NCBI GenBank assembly: GCA_963920635.1
Contig: OY987308.1
Location: 4,344,225-4,408,224, forward strand
Reading direction: 5' to 3'
DNA from: Pseudeuparius sepicola
Taxonomy: Eukaryota; Arthropoda; Insecta; Coleoptera; Anthribidae
DNA: 64,000 bases
Below, piece after piece: positions 36,530 through 47,070 of this stretch. The stretch's first letter is position 1. Every line of letters starts with the position of its first letter. The position numbers were made by a program, and so were the translations under genes. The notes below the pieces were generated by a model that saw only the letters and a list, made by a program, of their open reading frames with translations, was not told where the DNA came from and ran no database searches.

Positions 36530-37237
36530 AACAAAAATTATTATTTTTGTCCGAAGTATACGAACTCATTCCAATTTTAAATTTCCTCTTATGAAGAAGT
36601 AGAAAGTGGGTACCTACACAACGAAATGCATATGACGCTTGGTGCATGTCCTCAAAAGTTAATTTAAATTACAAAATTACTCACCGATATGTTATTATCA
36701 CCAATCTTTTAGTTTTGGCAGTCAGGGAAGAGCCACCAGCCGCACAGCTAACTAAAATAATTCGAAAAAGTGTCAAAGAACCACACACTGGCATTTACCA
36801 CCTTGTCAGATATCAAAATATCGTGTCAAACTTGGAGCCTAAACAATTATGGCCATTTCCGTCTTACGTATTTTATCGCTCGTAGACTCATTCCTAGAGT
36901 TCATTATTCAAAGTGAACTGAATATATCAAAAAATTATACAAATATGATCAATAGTGTATGTACTAAAAGAACAAAAAAGCAAAACACTTTTGTTTCATA
37001 TATATTATACTATGTGAATGTGAAAGCTACTATAATAAAAAAGGATACATTATAATTGAGTTCACTGAGTGGCAGGTAGGTTAGATATTCAAAACTTTGT
37101 CTTTAATTAAACAATGATCGTCATATATTCGTCACTGTTATCTATTTTATTGTGATCTAGGGAAGGAACCTGGTTTTAATAGGTTGTTATTTTGTATGAC
37201 AATTTTCCAATAGAAGAGAGTCTTTTGAATAACATTT
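36530..37237. other. AT-rich intergenic DNA
   Basis: Only short frames (for example 36,646-36,885) without recognisable domain or paralogue. No gene is called. Confidence 0.45.
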
Positions 37238-38311
37238 GGTAATTATTGAATATAGTGTATGCACCGCCCGATTTTCTTGAAATTTTGGCTACCCCCCTAT
37301 TTTCGAGGTCCCTGAACACGAATCTGACCTCAGCTTCTTGAGGCCGGACGTAGTTTCCGAGAAAATGAATTTTCAAATTTCCTTTTGACACCCCACTTTT
37401 CGCGGCGCTATTTGTGGCTCTTATCGGGATGAATTTTTACTGTGCGCAGCTCAAACTAATCACCACACTATTTTGCACCTTCTGCAACATCGAAACTTCG
37501 CGAAAACCCGCGGGAAAACAGAAATTTTCCAAGATTTATACAATGTTTTGGGACATACTCATTTTCCCTCGACATGCTGCGATTGCGCGGGAGAGACGGA
37601 GAGCGACAGCTGGCGCTGCTATACGGAGCCAACGATGTTGCGAGGTTAGAACTAGAGAAGTTATGAAAACGTAAAAAATTAAATTATGGAATATAGTGTA
37701 TGCACCGCCCGATTTTCTTGAAATTTCGGCTACCCCCCTATTTTCGAAGTCCCGGAACACGAATCTGACCTTAGTTTTTGATGCTCGGGCGTAGTTACGA
37801 GAAAATGAATTTTCAAATTTCCTTTGACACCTCACTTTTCAAGGCGATATTTGGTTATAATCGAGATGAATTTAGCTCAAACTGATCACCACCCTACTTT
37901 GCACCTTCTGCAGCATCGAAAGTTCGCGCAAAGCCGCGGAAAAACCGAAATTTTGCGCGCGCGCCGATCGTCGGGCGAAAACAGCGGCCGGACCGGGCGT
38001 AAACACGGCATAAATCTTTCAAAATTTCGGTTTTTCCGCGGCTTTGCGCGAACTTTCGATGCTGCAGAAGGCGCAAAGTAGGGTGGTGATCAGTTTGAGC
38101 TGCGTACACTAAAAATTTATCCGGATTATAACCACAAATATCGCCGTGAAAAGTGGGGTGTCAAAAGGAAATTTGAAAATGTATTTTCTCGGAAACTATG
38201 TCCGACCTCAAAACACTGAGGTCAGATTCGTGTTCAGGGACCTCGAAAATAGGGGGGTAGCCAAAATTTCAAGAAAATCGGGCGGTGCATACACTATATT
38301 CAATAATTACC
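37238..38311. repeat. Foldback element with three long arms
   Basis: Two direct copies (37,238 to about 37,530; 37,685 to about 37,980) and one inverted copy (about 38,010-38,311) of a module of about 290 bases. Outer ends GGTAATTATTGAATATAGTG match as an inverted repeat. Between 37,875 and 38,100 the DNA is a long hairpin with arms of about 75 bases that are GC-rich (AAAGCCGCGGAAAAACCGAA). Each arm is open in one frame containing FRDLENRGVAKISRKSGGAY or a variant. Confidence 0.75.
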
Positions 38312-38354
38312 GTTTTTCCATCCAAAGGGTTACACACCGTGCACCAACGTCAGC

Positions 38355-38567
38355 ATGGACATAGACAATTTTGCTTTCGAACTCGACAGGGACGATTCGT
38401 TACGAGACGGGGCTCCGTTCCGAACTCTCTGCGACGATCAAGGTGGCCAAGCAGGTCGCTCCACTTTGTTTACACTCGGAGTGGTCCCCTGCCGGCATCA
38501 TGGAGAAAATCGATTGTTTCTTGGGCATATGCACAATTTGAGCTCTGTCGAACTGTATGTGACATAG
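38355..38567 (+). other. 70-residue open frame of balanced base composition
   Basis: MDIDNFAFELDRDDSLRDGA to a stop at 38,567. It is less AT-rich than its surroundings and directly follows the foldback element. Acidic N-terminus, no recognised domain, no paralogue in the window. It may be a first exon or chance. Confidence 0.25.
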
Positions 38568-38569
38568 AG

Positions 38570-40425
38570 ATGAACATAACCTCAAATATGTAAATGTGAT
38601 GAATGTAGTGGGTTTTTTTTGACACTTCAAAATTCAAACTCTCGTTCAGATTTGTACATAATTCTCTGCCAGGATGAAAGAGTGATACCTCTGGCAACGC
38701 TGTAAGCACGTGAATTTCATTTTCTCTAAGATTTGTTAAGGTAAGTACCTAACATCATAAAATAGGTGTCTGCACTTTGGCTTAGTTTATCTTTTCTATT
38801 AAATGTTCACTCTCTTTAATTATAATTAGATACATTTGTGAACTTTGTTTCAATAATTGGGTACCTAAGTAAGTAGGTACGTTTGTTTAACAGACAATAA
38901 AAGCAGTAACAAGTATACAAAATATACACATAAGTATATAAGTACCTATTTATAATAAGTACGATTCCTGGCATTTTCGACAAATAATATGGTAAATTTG
39001 GGCAAATCGAGGGGACTACATTTTGTTGTAAGCAGAATTTTTGTGAGAATTTTTCGCAAAGTGCGCGATCAGTCTAATGATGATTACCTATCTTCCCTTA
39101 TGGTTAAATTTTCATAAAAATACAAACAACAAGCGAACAGAGAACTGCATGTTGTGAAGGAGAGTAATCTCTTCTGATTGAAATTGCAGTTAGGATCAAT
39201 TTCATAATACATTTAACTAAATTATCTTTTGACTTTAACATTAGGTAAAGAAACTTTTGCAACAATACTAAACAATGGCTGGATTGTTAGAAAGCTCCTT
39301 TAATTTTAAAGGGTACTTTAGTTTGGCTATGCAATTGGCCCTTAATAAGTTTATTCTTAAATTTTCGTCCTTTGGAAATCAAAAAACGAATACAAGTTGA
39401 CCGCTTGCCGTCAAGCAAAGAAAACCTAGCTACTTCAAGTTATTATTACGATTTGACTTACAGCCAGGTATATAACTAAGTTCGAACTTCCCTCGAAGGT
39501 TCTAGGCATCTTGAGGTTTGAAATTGTAAAGGAACGATTCTTCATTTCGAACTTTTAGAGAAATGTTTCATTTTTTCGCAAACAAAACAAATTTATAAAA
39601 AAAGCTGTCGTCAGCATTTCGTGCTGTCTGTTTCCACCCAGAGACACACTGCCTCGTCGTAGCAATCTGGCGACGATATAGCACTACCCGCACTACACAA
39701 ATTAATTCTGGTGACAGGCCACGCCGGGCAGACCCGCAAGCCATGTTGCCAGATTTCTCAACTTCAGGGCTTTCCTAGAGACGGCTGTGACAGTATCCAT
39801 AAACAAGGCCTATAGTTTTGTAGAAATAATAATAATTATTATTATAAAAAAAATTATTATTTTTTTAATTTCTCAAATATTAGGTACCTGTAACCGTTGA
39901 GTGATGGAATAAAAAGACGAAAACATGGGCTGTAATTAAGCTGTTAGATATTTTCTGATCTTTTGCTACCTACTCCAATAGCAACAATGTTTATGAAAAA
40001 AAGTTGCTAGAACCTGAAGCAAATATACCTCATATCCTATCCCATTATTTACATAAGATCTCAAACTTATATAAATTAATGTTATGTTCTTCTAGTATAG
40101 TTAGCAATAAAGATATATTTAATTTTCTCTTTAGTTTATATTATAAACACCTTCAAAATGGGGGCTTCTTTACTTGTTCAGTGATAAAAAAAATCCAGGT
40201 AAGTTATTCCAATGTTATTTTATTCTGTATATTCTAATTATTTGTTATTTCAGAGCGATTATACTAGGGTATATGGTTGGGCAACAATTACACAAAAGAT
40301 ATAATCAACTTTCAGAAGATTCCACCAAAAATTTAAGCTAATATGAATTAATTTTAGAAGCACTTCCAAGAAACATTTTTAATATCTTCCCCATAGTAGA
40401 AATTGCTTTTATATATTTAGAATAC
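38570..40425. other. AT-rich intergenic DNA
   Basis: No gene supported. A moderately GC-rich patch at 39,605-39,790 (GTTTCCACCCAGAGACACAC, then GGCCACGCCGGGCAGACCCG) could be regulatory. Simple repeats of ATA/TTA occur near 39,825 and GTAGGTAC-type motifs near 38,870. Confidence 0.45.
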
Positions 40426-40429
40426 TATA

Positions 40430-40860
40430 CACTGTGTTTCGCTTTTCATGCGTGCACCCTCAGGAAAAATTATAACGGAGGATTAACTTCAAATAATATA
40501 GATGGGAAGTTTATACTCAAAATGTGATCGTTTTGGAGATACCAACTTTGATATTGTTCGTTGGTGAGTAACCCCGTGTGGTAAATTGGGGTCGATTTTT
40601 CAAAAAATATATATTAGGGATTATTTTCCAGTAATTTTGATTTTAGATTTGCATTCAGCATAATCAAAATCCCACTTTTACCGAATTTGAACAAATTTAT
40701 TAGATACGGTGATATTTTATTATGTTCTGCTGTTTAATTTCACTCACATTTTGAGTATACTTCCCACCTAAATTTGAGATACGAGGGTGTACTCGTAAAA
40801 AGTGGAAATTTTGTCATTTCTAGTATAGGGTGTCCTAAAAAAAGAGGTCATCCCTTTAGC
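40430..40860. repeat. Foldback element 3, about 430 bp
   Basis: Inverted arms of about 140 bases: GGGAAGTTTATACTCAAAATG on the left against the complement of CATTTTGAGTATACTTCCCA on the right, with outer GCACCCTC and GAGGGTGTAC. The right side ends in AGTATAGGGTGTCC. No coding capacity. Confidence 0.6.
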
Positions 40861-41141
40861 CCTAGTTGATATCCCACGATGTCAAGGAATCTATAGAGGG
40901 GATGGAAATCTTATGTTGACTATCTTCAAAGCCTGCTTTGTCAAAACATACTAACTAATTCTAACGACTGAGTAAGACAGAAAATGGTGTGAAATAAATT
41001 GACAAGAATTCCCATTTTTATATAATCTTTTTTAACAGGGATTGTCCCGGCAACATAGAAAAAATGTATCTGTAATGCATAGAAGGTGCAAGTCCGAAGT
41101 GACCAAAATCAGCGAAAAATGAAATAAACGGTGTTGTACTT

Positions 41142-41560
41142 ATGTGCTCAATTGATACCAACAGTGCTTCTTATTTTCAGAAGTTGCGAAGCCGTGGTAT
41201 GCGCATGATTTTTAAATGCAGTAGATACACACGAATAGATCTAGTGATTGATGTATTGGGTTGGTTATATGTAAAGAATAGGATTTATTATTTTTGCGTG
41301 GTTTTTATTTTTAAAATTCCAGCTGGTAAAACTCTAAGTTACTTTCAGAAGTTTATCGTATTCCACAGTGATATTCACAATGATCCCATCCGAGGTGCAG
41401 GTAGTCTGTACATTGGTTATACCAATTCTGTAAGGACAAAAAGAAGTCTATTGATGTGGTCTACTTGAATATAATAAATTGCCAAATGACATTAGAAGAG
41501 TGTGGCTACTGTTAGTTGTTTTAAAGGCTCTTTAAAAAGATCCATCAGAGATGGGTACTA
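41142..41560 (+). pseudogene. Non-LTR retrotransposon reverse transcriptase C-terminal fragment
   Basis: The frame from 41,142 reads YFQKLRSRGMRMIFKCSRYT followed by RIDLVIDVLGWL and KNRIYYFCVVFIFKI, resembling the region just after the palm of Jockey/CR1-clade reverse transcriptases (family pattern LQ..R..RxI......T.I...L..LgWL....R). It stops at 41,468; out-of-frame continuation to about 41,560 looks like the LPxxIR segment. No endonuclease or catalytic YADD is visible. Truncated dead copy. Confidence 0.6.
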
Positions 41561-41910
41561 ATGCTTTATTTTGCTTGTTTTCTATTGTTGAGTTAATATT
41601 ACTTCTCAGGTATATTGCATATATTTCTATTTAGTAATCATTATTATATTTATATACTTTCTAAATTTAATACAGATCCTACTGTATTTTTGAAAAGATC
41701 TAAAATATGTATTTTTAGATGAAACAAATATACCGGGTGGGCCGAAGAATTTTGTTTTGCCATAATTTGTTTGGTTATTAACCGATTTATCAAAACATGG
41801 TATCAGCGGTTGCAGAAAAGAACGGACTATTGAAAAGAAAAAGTTTAAAATGGCCGATTTTTTAAAATCTAACATAGTGGCGATGTTTAAATTTAGCCCT
41901 TCCTTTGCAG

Positions 41911-42381
41911 AGACTTTGATTATGGGAATCAGATGCTGATGCTGGAGATCCTAATTGCGACGACATTTCTGACAGAAAGCACGAAATCAAACACACAAAT
42001 AAAGTTTATACTTCCAAACGAGGGTTTAACCACAAATTTTGCGAGTATTCTTGCAAAAATCAAAAATCATACGAATTAGACCTATAGAAAAACATGAAGT
42101 CAAAGATGGGCAGCCATTGATGTGTCAGCAATGTCGATTTCAAAAATATTTTAAACATAACTTTGAAAAACAGTGCGAAACATGAGAAAAAAATTAGTTG
42201 TAAAGAGTGTTCATTCAAGTAATTTCTGAACCGGCCTCGCTACAGCACCAAGCTGAGGTTCCCAATAACGCTACCTGCAAACCACACAAGTACGACTACA
42301 TTTCATTCTACAAGATTAATGTCAAACGACATGAAATGAGATTTAGTTGCAAAATTTGTGAGTACTATTAGTTACTATAAT
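41911..42381 (+). pseudogene. C2H2 zinc-finger exon I, degenerate
   Basis: Begins at an acceptor (CCTTTGCAG) with the same phase and leader as exons F, G and H (...GNQ-DADAGDPNCDD), but a one-base deletion in the leader, several stops and lost cysteines destroy the frame. Finger remnants (HKFCEYSCKN, KECSFK) are recognisable. Ends near 42,381 before an AAT microsatellite. Confidence 0.7.
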
Positions 42382-42858
42382 AATAATAATAATAATAATT
42401 TTCATCCTAGGAATACTCCAAACTAGGAATACCCCAGAAGCAACCGAATGCCTTGTTATTTTTTTCTTATGTTCTCAGCTCAATAGAATTTAGTACAAAT
42501 TATACAATGTAGTTTATAATTGGTTTAAAATGTTCCTGTTTAATAAAAATTAGTTCATACCTATATTCGAAGATGCTAAATAACAAATTCATATTTTTGA
42601 AGAAAGAAAGATAAGCACTAATTATGTCATAAATGTTTGGGGTATAAGCATGATCGCAGTAGGCCATGTTTGAGAAACATGAGGGGTGCGATACGCCCAC
42701 ATAGATCTTCCTCATGCCCCCCTCGTTATAACAAGAAAAAAATACTCGATTAACTCAAAGACAAAAGTATTAAGGTGGTGTTCGCACTTAAGATGGAACA
42801 CCCTGCATGTATTCTTCTGGCGAAGTCTTTAAAATTACACATGAACCTATACATTGTG
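42382..42858. other. Microsatellite and AT-rich spacer
   Basis: An (AAT)n run at about 42,378-42,400, then AT-rich DNA. A GTGTTCGCACTTAAGATGGAAC stretch at 42,780 also occurs in the repeat cluster at 27,220 and, inverted or diverged, at 28,325. Confidence 0.5.
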
Positions 42859-42859
42859 G

Positions 42860-43755
42860 TCCACAGAGTTCCCAACAAATAATGGGAAAAAATTTATCAT
42901 TGAGATATTAAAAAAAGTGTTTTGGCGGAACTTTTCTGCATGTAAGAACCGAAGAACCTAAGAATCACTTTTGACATATGTCAAATCACCACCAATATGG
43001 CGGCAATTTCAAAAAGCTACCATTAAGTTAAGAAAAGTGAATAAAATGATGACTTTTCACAAGAAGTTATTTGAAAAAGTTGTTTAGAATGTAAGTTTAG
43101 ACATTTGTATAAAATTTGATGTAGTTACAAAAAAAATTGAAAATTACGGTTTTGCAAAAATATGTTTTCCTTGTTCGGAATTTTTTTAATTTTTTTCAAT
43201 TAAATACATCCATCTGATGATATTTTATGGTTTGCCACAAATAATTGGACTTAATTGAAAAATCACCTTTTATCTATGATCCACATTGTTGCAATGCCTC
43301 CTCCAAATATAAATATTTTTGTGCAATTGCCGGCTAAAACTTGGCAAGAATATTTTACATTCATACATGAACTTTTTTGTGTAGATAAAAGGTGATTTTT
43401 CAATTAAGTCTAGTTATTTGTGTCAAACCAGAAAAAATCCATATTTTTGTGACATACATTACGTTATTAAAAAAAAAATAAAAATTTTCTGAATAAGGAA
43501 AACATTTTTGAAAAACTAATTTTCAAGATTTTTGGTAGTTAACTATTTCAAATTTTGCACATAGGTCTAAAATTACATATTAAACAACTTTTTCAAATAA
43601 CTTTTTGTGATACCTCGTCATTAAACCTCACTTTTCGTAACTCAATAGTATTTTTTTTTAAATTGCCGCCATATCGTCAAAATGTCAAAATCGATCTTTT
43701 TTAATATCTCAACAACACATCCCATTTGTTACGAACTCTTTGGACCACATGGTAT
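42860..43755. repeat. Foldback element 4, about 0.9 kb
   Basis: Arms 42,860-43,280 and 43,390-43,755 are diverged inverted copies. Outer TGTGGTCCACAGAGTTC against the complement of GAACTCTTTGGACCACATGG; inner ATAAAAGGTGATTTTTCAATT and its complement. The loop is about 110 bases. No protein. Confidence 0.7.
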
Positions 43756-43759
43756 AATC

Positions 43760-44257
43760 TGAACATTTCAATTGTACCTGCAACCCAATAACCTTAATTC
43801 AATTCAAACTTAGGTCTTATTTTTTTCAAGTAGTAACTTTGAAAATTAAGAAACACTTATATCAATATAAGAAATTTTTATTAATGAGTTGTTTTTATGT
43901 TTCATCCTTGGTTTTATCTCTATGGGACACTTTTACCCTGGCATTTTAATTTGACAAATTTATCGATATGATATGAAGGTTCTAAATCTGGGAAATTTCT
44001 TCCAATTTAGGTTGAAAATGATTTTGACATTGTAGGAGATATCTATCGTTTTAAAATCGATGACCCTAAGCAGCCTCTTTGAATTATATACACCCTGTGA
44101 ACTTGTAGACACTATTTGACCTTTGGAATTCATCTATAAAAAAGGGCTTATAAGACATATTTTATTTATAAATTTCTAACTTTGGGAATTTTCTACAGCA
44201 CATATTTATATGAAAATGTTCTTCTTTACAATAATAAATAGGTACCTTCTTTTTCAG
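43760..44257. other. Intronic or intergenic AT-rich DNA before exon F
   Basis: Ends in a TTTTTTTCAG acceptor at 44,250-44,257. Nothing else recognised. Confidence 0.45.
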
Positions 44258-45197
44258 TGACATTGGTGATGGAAATCAGGATGCTGATGCTGGAGATCCG
44301 AATTGCGATGACAGTTCAGACAGAAAACACGAAGTACACAATGATCCTTCTTGCAAGCCACGTAATTTCAGTTCATTCAAAAATGTCCATGTCAAACAAC
44401 ATGAAAAGAGGGTTCATAAAACAAGATTTAGTTGCAAAATATGTGATTATTCTTGCAAGCGCCAACCAACACTCACAGCACACCTCTACAAGAAACATAA
44501 TGTCAAAGATAGGGAGCCTTTCAAATGTTTGCATTGTGATTTTCACACATTTTATAAGGATAGTTTGAAGTTACATATTATCTCGAGGCACGAAAAAAAA
44601 TTAACTTGCCAAAAGTGTTCTTTCAAAACAAATAATCAGCCAGCCTTGCAAAAGCATCAAGTTGAGGTTCACAGCGATTCCTCGGGTATGCCATACAAGT
44701 GCCCCAAGTGTGACTACAAATCATTCAACAAAAACAATCTCAAAGATCATGAAACGAGAGTTCATGTCCTCACACCAAAATTTAGTTGCAAAATCTGCGA
44801 GTATTCTTGTAAGTATCGACAAGAACTCACAGTACACCTCTATAAGAAACATAATATAAAATATGTAGAACCTCTCAAATGTCCGCACTGTGCCTATTGC
44901 ACTTTCTATAAAGCTTAAATTAGAAGGCATATAGAAAAAGTACATCGGAAGCAAGATATTTTTATTTGCAACAAGTGTTCTTATACGACTAAGTACAAAG
45001 CATGCCTGAGAAAGCATCAGATTGAGGAGCATGATAATACCTCGACTTTAAATGATATCATGGAAAAACATGAAACATCGTTGCATGTAGAAGCAGCATC
45101 TAATACGATAAAATGCGAACCTGTGTCTGAAACGCAATCCGTCGATACTGAGGAAGAACATTTAATTCGGGATGAGTATTGGGATGTATTCGAATAA
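44258..45197 (+). pseudogene. C2H2 zinc-finger terminal exon F, one in-frame stop
   Basis: After the acceptor the frame reads GDGNQDADAGDPNCDDSSD, then fingers CKICDYSCKR, CLHCDFHTFYKD, CQKCSFKTNN, CPKCDYKSFN, CKICEYSCKY and CPHCAYCTFYKA, all C-x2-C-x12-H-x4-H. TAA at 44,916-44,918 cuts the sixth finger. The same frame then continues through its histidines, one more finger (CNKCSYTTKY) and an acidic tail ending DEYWDVFE-stop at 45,197. It is either a recent pseudogene or a gene ending after five fingers. Related to, but clearly distinct from, the minus-strand CTKC family. The 5' exon was not found. Confidence 0.75.
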
Positions 45198-45199
45198 AG

Positions 45200-47062
45200 G
45201 AAAAATCACCAAACAAAAAAGGCAATTAGACAAATATGAACTGAATTTTTGATAAAAATATTAGTTGTGTTTTTGCTGCTCTAATCTCTCTTGGTAATAA
45301 GTGAGTTTGGTCCTTTCTCTGTTGTTTGCATTGAAGAGTCTACGACCTTTGAAGTACTAATAAACAAATTAAATTAAAATATGCATCTTTTTAAGATTGC
45401 TGAAAAATATTACGAAGAAAAGCTGTTTAGAATTAAAAGTGACACACAGTTGTTTGATTTTTCCAATATTACTTTAATATCGGAAGATAGGTACATATAT
45501 TTTTTAATTGAATAGCCTCTATGTTGGCTCCTCTGCCTAATTTAAGTATCTTGCAAAATAATTATCAGCAAAAATTTAGAAAAAATCAAAGTCGGCCTTT
45601 TACTTAAAAAAGTTTACATCCTGGTGGTGTATATTTTAATTCTAAACAATTTTTCTCGGTAATACTTGTTTGTAACTAGAATCGAACGTGCTAGTTTTTT
45701 TATCATTTGAACTATTTCATTAGTATGATTTGGGATGAAAATGGTGATATTGTAATAAATAATGAAACGAAAATAAAAATAATGCTAATAGATCAGGTAG
45801 TAAAATCATAGGTCTGAGTCTTGCATTCATACAGTTAGACTACGTATCCAACATAACCTTAACCTATAATATATGCCAAAATCGATTATTTGCTTTTTTA
45901 TATCCTAACAATATACTTTTTCTATTTGTTGCAAATTATTAGAAAAATATTGTATGTATAAAAGCATTCTTGTGTACCTTTGCATTTATGCATGTAGTAT
46001 TCCAAATGTTTGTGTCATAAAGGATTTTTATTTGTATAATAGTCTATTAAACCAAAAATATTGAAATTTTCCAACAAAATAATTCAGCCATGCACAAGGC
46101 CATGATCACATCATGACGTTTAAAAAATAATAATTATAAACCCTTAATTTCTCAAACATCTAAATTTCCGTGCAATATTTTATCTTAGTTTAGAGTTTGA
46201 GTTCTCACTGACACTTTAACTATCCAGTAACGGAGAACCACAAATGCCTATGTTATACAAAGACACAAAAAATAACAATACAGTCGTCTTAAATGTACAG
46301 TAAGTTAAAAATGGCATTAGAAACAAAAAAGATATATAAATAAAATTTTTCATTAACTTTTACTTTTACGTCGACAAATTTGGAACGCGAGTGCCTCAAA
46401 ATGTATAGGTATTTTCTTTGCTAATACCATCGATTAAGGTAATCCTTATTCAATGCTAATACCTAAAGTTTAAACTACCAATTTTGTTTTTATCTAAGTA
46501 ACTATTCCAATAATTTTTGCAAAAAAGGCGAGAACCTCGTAAAAACGCCTAAGTATAATAGGACTAATAGGTACCTAAATACTTTATTAATCCCTAAAGC
46601 AAAAATAGTGGTGCACATTCATAGAGAACTTATCAATGAATAAATAAAATAAATATTGTCGTGAGACTGCGTGAAAGCTTGCCGTTAGGATGTTGCAATT
46701 GGTAGCTTTCCCCGATATAAAATTTGCAATATTCTTGCGTCAATGTTCCAGTGATATTAAAAACATCACCTTCACCATATGTTACCAATAATGTATTTTG
46801 TGTGAAGTTATATTTGAAACGTTTGAAAAGCAACATTTTATAATGCCCAGACCAGCGCATAAGGCCAGAATATTTAAAACTATAATATTCCTACAGTATA
46901 TCCTAGAGAGGCCCCAATATTCATATTCCTAAAACTTAAAACCATCCGTTCCTATGGAGATCTCCCGACCGAACGTGTCAAGGTTACACGCGGAACTCCA
47001 GAAGCAGATCACACCACCCTGCGCTGCACGCGCATCGCGACAAATGATATAAAAGAGCGCCC
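45200..47062. other. AT-rich intergenic DNA with a promoter-like end
   Basis: No gene supported to about 46,860. From 46,960 to 47,062 the composition turns GC-rich with GATATAAAAGAGCGCCCCACT, a TATA-like box about 20 bases before the transposon insertion at 47,071. The interrupted sequence resumes at 49,489, so this could be the core promoter of an LTR or gene split by the insertion. Confidence 0.4.
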
Positions 47063-47070
47063 CACTGGAC

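Noticed and set aside
46633..46860. 75-residue minus-strand frame
   Set aside because: No domain, no paralogue and AT-rich codon content. Indistinguishable from chance.
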